Positions 39,831-50,537 of a DNA stretch of 64,000 nucleotides are shown piece by piece. The stretch is taken from the NCBI GenBank assembly GCA_033239005.1, contig BSQZ01000022.1, forward strand, positions 6,031,001 through 6,095,000, given 5' to 3'. The DNA comes from Lamellibrachia satsuma. Its lineage: Eukaryota > Annelida > Polychaeta > Sabellida > Siboglinidae. The stretch's first letter is position 1, and every line of letters starts with the position of its first letter. Under the pieces are notes generated by a model, which was not told where the DNA came from, searched no databases, and was given only the letters and a program-made list of their open reading frames with translations. Both the position numbers and the translations under genes were made by a program.

Positions 39831-40629
39831 GAGGATACTTAAGTGGCAGGGGGGTTTAATGTGTGGGCTTGGGAAGGGTGGGAAGTGTGTTTTGTGGGGC
39901 ATGACCATATCCTCATTGTGCGATGTTAATGACGAGTACCGATGCTTTGGTCGGTCGTGTCGTACAACAGTGGCGACATTCACCAGTCCTGCACGGAATC
40001 AAACGAGTCTGGTTTGATAAAGACAATGCTAAGTGATAGAAACATGCTATAGTAATTCATCAGGTATTGTTGGAACTGGAGCTGACGACATAAAATGTGT
40101 CAACGTGTGCCAAGTTGTACATATTGGCAGTTGACCCAATACAACTAGAGACCGTTGTTCTTACAGACCGATTGCCAACTGCAGTCGGCGATAGTGATGT
40201 ATAATCAGCGAACTGAAGCTACACGACAGACTAGTGGGCTAGACCAGGGTTGTCAACGTTCCTCGTCATTGTATCAACTTGTTTACTTTGTCCAGAAGCT
40301 TGCAGACATTTCTTTCAGTCGTATGTGACGTCGCTTGACACAATGACTTTGCCTGTTTCCTGTTATTGTTCAGTGATGTATTTTAGCCTCATCTTGATGC
40401 AACTAAACTTTGCCATTATTATACACATACCACTTGAGTTGTTTTTATTCACAGTAATCCAGACAGTTACTTTAAAAGATTTAACAAAACTGCCGTCTAA
40501 AGCAACATCTAACAGATGGCGGTTGGGTAAGGAAGTCATTGGCGTAACAAGATTCCATAAAAATGTTCATCTATGTATGGTCAGTCATTTTTCCAAGTCT
40601 GTTTTTAAACATTCTCACTGCTGGCATTT
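39831..40629. other. Downstream stretch without recognised features
   Basis: I see no gene or repeat family here beyond short AT-rich tracts. Confidence 0.4.
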
Positions 40630-40785
40630 ATACAACCAGTAGATCATTTACACAACCAGTAGATCGTTTATACAACCAGTAGATAATTTACATAACCAGT
40701 AGATCGTTTACACAACCAGTAGATCGTTTACACAACCAGTAGATCATTTACACAACCAGTAGATTATTTACACAAGCAGTAGATC
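40630..40785. repeat. 20-bp minisatellite, about 8 copies
   Basis: The unit is ACACAACCAGTAGATCGTTT with ATCATTT and ATTATTT variants. Confidence 0.93.
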
Positions 40786-40954
40786 ATTTCTTCCACTCAT
40801 TTAATTGCTACACATCCATATTTTATAAGAATTGTTCTCTCTCATGTTCTCCGTGTGAGAAATGGTGGTGCCATCTGGCGGTCAATATGTTGGTATGATT
40901 GAATTTGTAAGTGATTGAGTGAGGATTCATCCGCCATTATCATAAAGAGTAAAG

Positions 40955-41035
40955 GTATATTCTTATATAGCGCAGTATCAGGTCCGTAGGACTGCTCAAA
41001 GCGCTTTACACTTCACCCCTGACAGATATGTTCAT
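40955..41035. mobile_element. SINE-tail-like fragment
   Basis: ATATAGCGCAGTATCAGGTC and CTCAAAGCGCTTTACACTTC resemble a conserved 3' tail segment common in repeats of marine invertebrates. No tRNA-like head is visible. Confidence 0.35.
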
Positions 41036-41330
41036 TTCAAGGCCATCTCAACTTCTCTGGGAAGCATTCGTTCTTGAAGTATACTTGAAGATGTGGAGTA
41101 TTATGATGTTTTTTGTGCAGCGTGGTATCAGAACATTCAACTTGTGGCACTTGTAAGTTGGTCACTGCGTAGCTACGTATAAATACAGGTGTCATTAGAC
41201 CATAAGAAAATAATTTTCTGTGCGACCCGCATTGGGAGATAATGGTCGTAGTGGTGTAGCAGTGGCGCCGCCTGGTGAATGGGTTTATCTTTATTTTAGA
41301 GTATTTTTTATTTTGTATAAAACTATTAAA

Positions 41331-42436
41331 GCGAAGCACCTAAAATAGATATTACAAACTAACCACTTGCAACTACAATCAAGAATATCACGCCCGTGGT
41401 TTACTTAGAATGTCTTCTAAAAGTGGGAGATTCCGGTCATTTCGCGACGAATCACCGAGTGCTGACATGTTAACCAGCAAGACCGATAAACCCATGCGCT
41501 GTTCTATGAAGTCTGGGTAGCCTAGACTACAAGTGACGTATTGAAGGGAGGCCGGCATACACAGAACCAACACAAAGTCTCAAACAAACAAAGGTATATT
41601 CAGTATGACGTCACATTGGGAAGGGATAAACGGGTGGGGGGTGAAATTGTTCCGTTTAAGAGTATGTTGTTGGAGAAGCCACTATACATAACATTATGAT
41701 TTGAAAGTGTTGTTCGTTATACAAAATCGTGCAACAGTCTGACAAAACGAACTGTGACATGTCACCAACAAACTATCTGTGTGACACACCTTGGCAGATA
41801 TGGGGAAGTATAGTCTGGAAAACGTCGACGTCTTGAAAAATGACCCGAAAGTTGTAAATCGGGAATGAATCATGTCAAATAGTCCGGACATTGGCGCGAG
41901 AAAGCGGCGAAGCCAAAGGACAGACGTCACACTTTGGCCTAAATCAAGCCACGTACACAACAAATGTATTAGCATGAAGCCACGGTAAATCAAAATATTA
42001 TATTAATAAATGCATTTGTGTGCGCCATTAATCTATATGCAATGGACATCCAGAACACCGTTGCATACAGAAACACTGATTATGTTTTTTTTTATCCGAA
42101 CTGGCAGCAGCTCGGGAAAGTGACTGGAGTCGCTGCATGAAATAGTGAGAGTTTGAGAGAGGGAGAGACGGGGGGAGGAAGAGAGAGAGGGGAGCTATAG
42201 GGGCAGAGAGGGAAGGGAGAGAGGGGGAGAGGGAGAGGAGAAGAAGAAATGTTTTTTATTTGACCCATGATACATTTCACATAATACATATATATCCATG
42301 TTAAATTATGATTTAAAATAATACAGGTGTAAATGGTTGTAAGTAAACATGGTATATATTAAGGTAAACAAACAAATAGGGTCTAAGACTTTGATAGTCG
42401 CTATCGAGGAGAAAAACCATAATAATAATATCATCT

Positions 42437-42472
<36 letters not shown>

Positions 42473-42585
42473 GCGTGCGCGTGCGTGTGTGTGCGTGCGT
42501 GTGTGTGTGCGTGCGTGTGTGTGTATGCGTGTGTGTGCGTGTGTGTGTGCGTGTGTGTATGTGTGTGTGTGCGTGTGTGTATGCG

Positions 42586-42654
<69 letters not shown>

Positions 42655-43178
42655 ATATGTGTATGCGTGTATGCGTGTGTGCGTGTGTGTGTGTGTGTGT
42701 GTATGCGTGTGTGTGTATGCGTGTGTGTGCGTGTGTGTATGTGTGTGTGTGTGTGCGTGTGTGTATGCGTGTATGCGTGTATGCGTGTATGCGTGTGTGC
42801 GTGTGCGTGTGTGCGCGTGTGCGCGTGTGTGCGTGTGTGTGCGCGTGTGTGTGTGTGTGTGTGTGTGCGTGTGCGTGTGCGTGTGTGTGTTCTCGCTTGA
42901 TTAGAGAGGTGAATGAGGGAGAGAGAGGTGAGCGAGGGAGAGAAAGGGAAAGAGGGGGAGGGAAAGAGAGAGGGGGAGATAAAGAGGGGGAGAGAGAGAG
43001 CGAATGTTGTCAGAATACGACACTCGTGACGTAAGGTTATCTAACAATATGGCGCGACCCATGAATTTAAGATGTTGTGTGTTCAATAAGGTTTTCCTAG
43101 TAAACCACTGACGTCATATTCTTAATTATAGTTACACATGGTTATGTTTTAGTAACTCTTATAGGTGCATAGGTCTCG
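41331..43178. mobile_element. Inverted-repeat element (GGTTTGGGGC family), copy B
   Basis: The left end GCGAAGCACCTAAAATAGAT and inverted right end GAGACCTATGCACCTATAAG extend into about 75-bp imperfect repeats that both include CAAGAATATCACG or AAGAATATGACG and GTGGTTTACT. The interior 41390-41600 matches copy A inverted. The middle contains purine tracts and a large (TG)n block. Confidence 0.6.
42140..43004. repeat. (GA)-rich, (TG)n, (GA)-rich composite microsatellite
   Basis: Purine-rich tracts at 42147-42245 and 42904-43003 flank a 450-bp TG/CG-rich block (42440-42891) of (TGTGCG) and (TG)n. Long frames of repeated Cys-Val are artefacts. Confidence 0.95.
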
Positions 43179-43811
43179 TTGTTACCCCGTTCCCGTGAAG
43201 CGATTTTTTTTTCTGATTTAACTTTTCAGTCTGACAGTAGTGTCAATATAATCAGACTATATCGCCTTGCATCGTATACACCGATAAAAGTTCACTCTTA
43301 CTTTATGAAATAGCCAAATGCTATTGGATGACATCTTAGTGTAGAATCTCGACGCTGATTGGCTGCTGGCACTTCACAGGAACACCTACACAAAATGGAG
43401 TGATGACACTGGGTAACAATGAGACCACGCCTTCGGGGCGAGACTCTCTTCTAGACGAGTTCACGAAGTCGAGCGAGTGTCAGGTAAGCGAAACTAGTCT
43501 GCGGCGAGACGCTGCTCCTGGCGAGTTCACGAAGACGGCCGAGAGTTGATTTAACAAGATTTAACAAGATTGTCCATCCAAGCCAAAGGCCCAGATGGCA
43601 AGTGGACAAGGAAGCCATTGGCTTATCGAGAGCCCAACAATGTTCATCTACTTATAACCCGCCCTCCTGAGATATGTGTCAACCTTGTTTTTAAACATAT
43701 TCACGCTGCTAGCAGTTACACAATCTGTAGACAATTTGTTCCATTAATTTATTGTCCTCTGTGAGAACGAGTGCTTCCTGATGTCCAATCTACATTGATC
43801 CTTTACTAATT

Positions 43812-46335
43812 TTACCTCATGTCCTCTAGTTCTGCTATCCTTCTTGAGTGAGAAAACATATTTCTATCAATATTTTCATACCCATTCAATATCTTAAAAA
43901 CTTCAATATGATCTCCTCTTAACCTCCTTGTCTCTAGAGTTGTTAAACCACATTCTTTCAGGCGTTCTTCATAACTAAGGTCTCTCAGTTCTGGAATCAT
44001 TTTAGTTGCTCTCCTTTGTATGCGTTCAAGCGTATCTATATCCTTCTTACGATATGGTCTCCATGCTTGTATACAGTATTCTAAATGAGGTCTAACTATT
44101 GCTTTATAAAGAGGTATAATTAACTTTTTTCCCTTGTATGTTATGTTTCTTCTAATCAATCCAATAATTTGATTACCCTTTGAAGCTGCAATACCACATT
44201 GCTCTGAAACTTTCATATCAGCGCTTATTGTAACTCCTAAGTCCTTTTCTTTTACAGTAGTAGCCAGAACAGTATCTCCCATTTTATAGTTTACATTCAA
44301 GTTCCCATGTCCTGTATGTAGGCATTTACATTTCCCAAAATTGAACAGCATCTGCCATTTCTCAGACCATTTCACTAATCTGTCTAGATCGTTTTGTAAA
44401 TGTTGTTTATCACCATCAGTATTAACCTTTCTAAACAGTTTTGTGTCATCCGCAAATTTCAGTATGTTACTTGTTATACTGTCGTCCAAGTCATTGATAT
44501 AAATTAAGAATAATATAGGTCCTAATACTGATCCTTGAGGTACCCCACTCAAAACCGATTTCCAATTTGAAACTTCTCCATCTACTACAACTCGTTGTCT
44601 TCTGTCAGTCAGCCATTGTTCTATCCAGTCAGTTATGCTATCCCCGATACCATGGGCTTTTAATTTAAGTAGTAATCTTTGATGTGGCCCTTTGTCAAAA
44701 GCTTTCTGAAAATCTAAGTAGATAATATCTACTGGCGATCCCACGTCTATCCACTTAGTGATTTCTTCCAAAAAACATACCATATTTGTTAAGCATGACC
44801 TCGCTTTAAGGAATCCATGTTGAGATGAATTTAATAATTTATGTTTAACGAGGAAGTCCACAATATGGTCTTTAATTAACCTTTCTAATAATTTACAAAT
44901 CACTGACGTTAAACTCACTGGTCTGTAATTCTCTGACTTATTTCTCGAACCCTTTTTAAATAATGGTATGATGTTTGCTTCTTTCCATTCAAACGGATCA
45001 ACTCCCTCTTTTAATGACAAGTTGAATACTCTTGCAAGTGGTATACTGATTTGTTCTACTGTTTCCATTAGTAATTTTGGAGGAATCCCATCCACTCCCG
45101 GTGATTTGTTATCCATCATTGCCTTTATTTTCTTAGCTACCAATTCTGGAGTTACAACTAACGGACCTAAATAGTCAGATTTAGCCCCCTGAAATTTATC
45201 AGCAACTGGTAATGAACTAATATCTTCTTTGGTAAACACTGAACTGAAGTAACCATTTAGGTCTTCCGCCATTAAAAGCCCCTGTGATATTATATTTCCA
45301 GCACTGTCTTCTAGAGGTCCAACCTTGTCTTGTACGTTTTGTTTGCTCCTGACATATGCATACAAACTCTTGGTGTCATTTTTTATGTTACATGCTAGTT
45401 TTTGCTCATAGCTTCTTTTAGATTGTCTGATTTCAGTTGTAGCTGCATTAAGGGCCTCTTTGTATTTTGCATAGTCTTCTTCCTTTCTGGTACGCCTATA
45501 AACCCTCCACATAGTTTGTTTTGGCATTATTTTTCTAATAGCCTCTTTTGACAAGTGTTTCTTTCTACACCGTTTTCCTTGTTTTTGGAAGGGAAAAAAT
45601 TTATCGATGATACTCTCAATTTCATATTTTAGAATATTCCAACATTCAATTGCGGTCTTATTCATCAGCATGTTATTCCAATCTAGCTTTGCTAAGTATT
45701 TTCTCATATCTTTGTAGTTACCTTTGTGGAAGTTTCTCTTGTACGTTTTCTTATTTTTACTTTCTGATTTTACATTGATGTCAAAATGTATTTGATTATG
45801 GTCACTATTACCCAATGGTTCAAATATTTTTACATTGTCCACTAATTCTTTTTGTGATGACAAAACTATATCTAATACATTTTCTCCCCTGGTTGGTTCT
45901 AGTACGTGCTGAGTAAGAAAGTTATCCTGGATTAAAAATAGAAATTGTTGGTCCTCAATCCCTGTGCTCTCTAGAGAATTCCATTGTATGTGCCCATGGT
46001 TAAAATCTCCCATTATGATACATTTCCCTTTACTAACTGCCTTTATAGCGTTTTTTATTTTTGTGTTGTCCTCTTCGTTTATGTTTGGACTTCGGTAAAC
46101 TAATCCAATTAACATATAAAATAACTCCCCCGCCCCTTCTTCCTATTCGATCTTTCCTAAACATTACGTATCCTGTCAGTCCTAATTCAGCATCTGTTAT
46201 ATCTATGTTGGCCCATGATTCAGTTATACCAATTATGTGAGGGTCAATATCTTCTACCATAATGTTTAATTCGTTTTTCGGATGATTTGATATTGGTTTA
46301 TCTGTGCTAGTGGCCTCTTGTTCTGCTTGAGACAC
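43812..46335 (-). pseudogene. CR1 ORF2, endonuclease and reverse transcriptase, frame-broken
   Basis: Two frames. 46335-46033 holds an endonuclease N-terminal part (IIGITESWANIDITD, RRGGGVILYV). 46115-43812 (767 codons) continues with GLVYRSPN (residues 4-11), GDFNH (36-40), SDHN (104-107), then the reverse transcriptase with YLDFQKAFD (466-474), GVPQGS (524-529) and FADD (554-557). Between the frames a segment of the endonuclease appears deleted together with a frame change. At about 43860 a T run one base shorter than in the 10.9-kb copy shifts the last about 45 codons. FDKGPH replaces the FDKVPH seen in the other copy. Catalytic residues are kept but the element is probably not autonomous. 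Confidence 0.9.
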
Positions 46336-46357
46336 CTCTAGGTAACCCCCTGCACTT

Positions 46358-47401
46358 CTAGTTTAAAGAATGTTTACTTCCAAAAATATTTGTCATTGTA
46401 CCCAAGTCACTATCTACTGCTGCTGAAAGTTTGTCCGCGAATACTGCCGCCCCCTTTCCACTTAAATGAAGCCCATCCTTCATGTACATATCAGCCCTCC
46501 CAACAAAACTTCCCCATAAATCCACAAATCCAACTTCCTCTTCCCTACATAGCTTCTGGACTAACATGTTAATAGCCATCCCCCGACAATTTCGATATTT
46601 GTGACCCCTCCTGCCCATTACAGGTAAAATCCCTGACAGTATTACCTGCTCAACCCGCGTCTGTTTTAGTGTTCTGACCAACTGCCTATATTTCCTAACT
46701 ATGGCAGTTGTACCCTCCCTCTCTACGTTATTTGTCCCTACGTGTACTAAAACAGATCCACCCTTACCCGAGCCTACGATGTTTTTTACCCTCTCAGTTA
46801 TCGCCTCTATTTTGGCTCCAGGCAAGCAGACCACCACATCATCTCCCTTGTTTAAGACTCTGTCGGTCTTCCTAATTATCGAATCCCCCACAAACACCCT
46901 CGCTCTCTTCCTCACCCCCTCTATCACTGCTGCAGAATAACTCTTCCGTTCGATCCCCTCCATCACATTCTCCCCTACTCCCCTCTCCTTCACTCCGGTT
47001 GTCTTCCCTCCCGTTTCTTTCCTTCCCGTCTCCTTACGTCCTGTCTCCCTACGACCTGTCACCTTCCCTCCTCTCAGCTTCCTCCCAGGCTGCGGTGAGC
47101 TCTCCCTAGCATCTCTTGTGTCTTTCCCCACTTTATCATCTACTGTTCCCCCACCGGAACTACTGGCACAACCCCCCTGTTCCCTTCCCACCATTGCCAC
47201 AACGAGCAGCCTCAGCTCTTCCAACTCCACCTCTAGTTCCTTCATCTTCGTACATCCCCTACACTCAAAACTAAAACTATCTGCCTGGACCTCAGCCCAG
47301 GACTTCTCGCACCCAGACTTGACGAAGTCCACCCAGTTACTACAACTGCCACAAATTAAGTGCCTTGTGGCCTTTAACTGCCGTTTGCACGGCGCCATCA
47401 T
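46358..47401 (-). CDS. CR1 ORF1 protein with SGNH esterase domain
   Basis: 347 codons, intact. Residues 17-50 hold a Cys cluster (CGSC, C31, CRGC) that may bind zinc. Residues 54-67 are a short Leu/Glu coiled coil. A basic GRKET-repeat linker (107-142) precedes an SGNH/GDSL hydrolase fold: GDSIIR at 172-177 (catalytic Ser 174), VHVGTNNV at 219-226 (Asn block) and DGLHLSGKG at 309-317 (Asp/His pair). This layout matches CR1-clade ORF1 proteins, which bind RNA and carry an esterase of unclear role. ORF2 starts 22 bp after its stop. Confidence 0.9.
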   Translation of the reverse strand: MMAPCKRQLKATRHLICGSCSNWVDFVKSGCEKSWAEVQADSFSFECRGCTKMKELEVELEELRLLVVAMVGREQGGCASSSGGGTVDDKVGKDTRDARESSPQPGRKLRGGKVTGRRETGRKETGRKETGGKTTGVKERGVGENVMEGIERKSYSAAVIEGVRKRARVFVGDSIIRKTDRVLNKGDDVVVCLPGAKIEAITERVKNIVGSGKGGSVLVHVGTNNVEREGTTAIVRKYRQLVRTLKQTRVEQVILSGILPVMGRRGHKYRNCRGMAINMLVQKLCREEEVGFVDLWGSFVGRADMYMKDGLHLSGKGAAVFADKLSAAVDSDLGTMTNIFGSKHSLN

Positions 47402-48216
47402 ACAATTTAGCTTTAATTAGTTTGCTACGTTAGCCTTGAATAAGGCTGTTTTTGTGATCAAAAGAACACTTTAGTCTAATATACTTGCTAACTGTGTCTT
47501 CTATTAACCTCGCATGAGAAAAAAAAACCTGCCACCTAACGAATACGGAGAACACTGTGTAACAAAACAACGAAGTCAGTGTGTACTAATTTACGCTAAA
47601 ATCCTGCTGTTATTTCCTTTTTACCGAAAACGTTTACTACCACTATGTCAGATATTACCTTATGTATGTAATTTAAGTTAATTTAAGTAAATAAATCACT
47701 TTATCTTATATATATATATATATATTAGCCAATGTAAACGATAGCTCGATTGACGGGTTGAATTCACGACCTGTAAACAAACTCTTTTTTATCGCTCGTT
47801 GAGTTTGAATCCGGGAAAAATACTACCTCTGTTAACAAAAACGGTTCCTTAATATATCTCTACAAGAAGTTGGCGAATAATATATGTATAATACTAATAC
47901 TTATTCTAACCAATATTCCAATGTTACTGACTATTCACTATGCTATCTCAATTTTCGAATTGTAAACAACCCTATTAACGCTCGCTGAATTCCCTGACAG
48001 AATCCGAAACTAACTTACTCTAAAATACTCCCTCTGACTAATAATTAACAAAACCTGTTTCCTAATATATGTCTACAATACGTTTGTGTATAATATATAT
48101 GCAATAGTAATACTTATTCTATTTGATATACCGCGTTTTTCTGTAAATGATCTACACCAAATTAAAGTCGCTGCACCAAGTCTAAGTAGCCGGAAGTCAA
48201 AAATGGCCGAGAGTTG

Positions 48217-49580
48217 GCTAAGCGAGACAAGACAAGTTCACGAAGACGGCCGAGAGTTGGCTAAGCGAGACAAACGTTTGCACAGAGCTTTGCATCCTTC
48301 GCCACCATCGCCATTCCGATGACGTGGAACTAAACACCGATGACGTGAAACTAAATACCGATGACGTGGAACTAAATACCGATGACGTGACTACGAGCTA
48401 ACCTGGTTCCCGGTCCTAGCGACGAGGACATCAATTAATAATGCTGTCAGTTTGTACCGTGGTCATTAAGTCAAACTTAATTAATTTTACCCGATATCAC
48501 GCAACAGTGTCACGTACTGTAGTATTAGATGTTTTTGCCGATCCAACCACGTGACTGCGCAGGGATTACGTCATAAAGACTGCTAGGTAACGACAGACAA
48601 ACTGATTATCGCATGTTCTGTTTTTTCTTGCAGCGAAACACGGAGAACATCTGCAAAACGTTCTGCGAACATAACTGCATAATTATGTATTCAAGTTTCG
48701 AGTACATTTTGCATTTGTAAAAGTAAGAAGATCACAGACGCAGGACACGCCTCCTCTCCACCTCCACGGTGCCTAAGTTTGGCGGTGAGTATGGAAGGTT
48801 TGGAGCAACATTTTGTCCACGCAATCCCGCAACCTGTCTTCGGGAACTGTAACGAGTTTTGCCTCTCGTAATCTTCCGATTCCGAGTTTCTTATTTTATG
48901 GTTGTTCACCGAGTGAATCGCAGGATTCTCGGTCACGTATTAAAATCTCAATTGGCTACTGAATAAAACTTAAACAATTGCAACATCACAAATCCAGTCT
49001 ACGCAAACATGTTGACGCTGTTCAAAGATCGTTCCTAGTAATTTTCCTCTAAATCTGATTGTTTGCCTGGTTGCCGTATTTATAAAAATCCGCCATTTTC
49101 GCCGACCGCGGAATGCCCCAACCGATTGGTCGGAGTGCCCCAACCGATTGGTCGGAGTGCCCCACTGGCTTTTTAACCATTTTTGTTGACGCCCTTCAGC
49201 CAATTTAGTGTACATTTTTTTAGACTACAGTGTTATATTTCGACATATTTTTGTTTTGTTCTAATTTCATATAATGTCATATTTAATGTTTGATCTCTGT
49301 ACAGTTTTCCGTGAGATCATACTGACTGGGAAGCAGGCTCTGTTATTCACACGTGGCCATTATACTGGTTTACCTTTAATGAATACAGTACATGAATAAC
49401 TAGTGCTCAAAGTGAGGGCTGGTGCCACTACTAGCGCAACCGACCATGAATGCTTTAATTGGGAATGAAAAACTAAGTAGATATTGCGTGTCACCTCAGT
49501 CCAAGGCGAGTTCAGAACGTTCCGCTTACAGTAAGACTAACAGACTGCATCCTTTATTCAACAACAACTCGTTTAAGATG
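48217..49580. other. Intergenic segment with short tandem repeats
   Basis: A repeated AGACGGCCGAGAGTTGGCTA motif (48205-48275) is the CR1 target. A 21-bp ACCGATGACGTGGAACTAAA repeat occurs 4 times at 48314-48393, and CCCCAACCGATTGGTCGGAG 2 to 3 times at 49112-49165. No coding sequence recognised. Confidence 0.6.
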
Positions 49581-49589
49581 GTGTTATTG

Positions 49590-49862
49590 TCTCTACGTCA
49601 CTCATGTGTACCGTCTGCTGTCCTTCTCTATGTCACTCATGTGTACCGTCTGCTGTCCTTCTCTATGTCACTCATGTGTACCGTCTGCTGTCCTTCTCTA
49701 TGTCACTCACGCGTACCGTCTGCTGTCCTTCTCTATGTCACTCATGTGTACCGTCTGCTGTCCTTCTCTATGTCACTCATGTGTACCGTCTGCTGTCCTT
49801 CTCTATGTCACTCATGTGTACCGTCTGCTGTCCTTCTCTATGTCACTCATGTGTACCGTCTC
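49590..49862. repeat. 35-bp minisatellite, about 8 copies
   Basis: The unit is TGTCACTCATGTGTACCGTC plus TGCTGTCCTTCTCTA, nearly perfect. Confidence 0.96.
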
Positions 49863-50218
49863 CCTATTCTTGAACTTTTCCTTGTGCATATTCTGCCATT
49901 TCTTGAAACTTCCAGCAATCCACGTACTGTACGTTTAATGGTGGAAACGTGTGTGTATCGGAATGGGAGAATATTGATAGGAGGGACGTGAGGACACAGG
50001 TGTGATTTTTAATGAGTCAGTTTAAAATGTATTAATTATTTAGTTATGTACACACAATTGTATTACTGAGCATTACTTAATATAGAGCCTACTCTATCAA
50101 TATATATATTAGTTATTGCTGGATTCCATATATATCCTGGCTTAGTCTATGATAATACACTTTGCATTGTAGACGTAGAGTAGATGTGGCGAATGTCAGC
50201 CTTAAAGCTCCATTTACA

Positions 50219-50530
<312 letters not shown>

Positions 50531-50537
50531 CCCTATC

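Larger units (their letters stand above)
43549..48204 (-). mobile_element. CR1 LINE, near full length, defective
   Basis: Minus strand; 5' end near 48204, 3' end at 43549 with the decamer tail ATTTAACAAG repeated (read inverted). Candidate 12-bp target duplications GGCCGAGAGTTG lie at 43537-43548 and 48205-48216. ORF1 is intact; ORF2 has a frame break with missing sequence in the endonuclease and a frameshift near its C-terminus. Length about 4.66 kb, with about 800 bp of 5' UTR including a small TA run (47708-47725). Confidence 0.88.

Noticed and set aside
42349..43034. Cys-Val repeat proteins
   Set aside because: Translation of a TG microsatellite.
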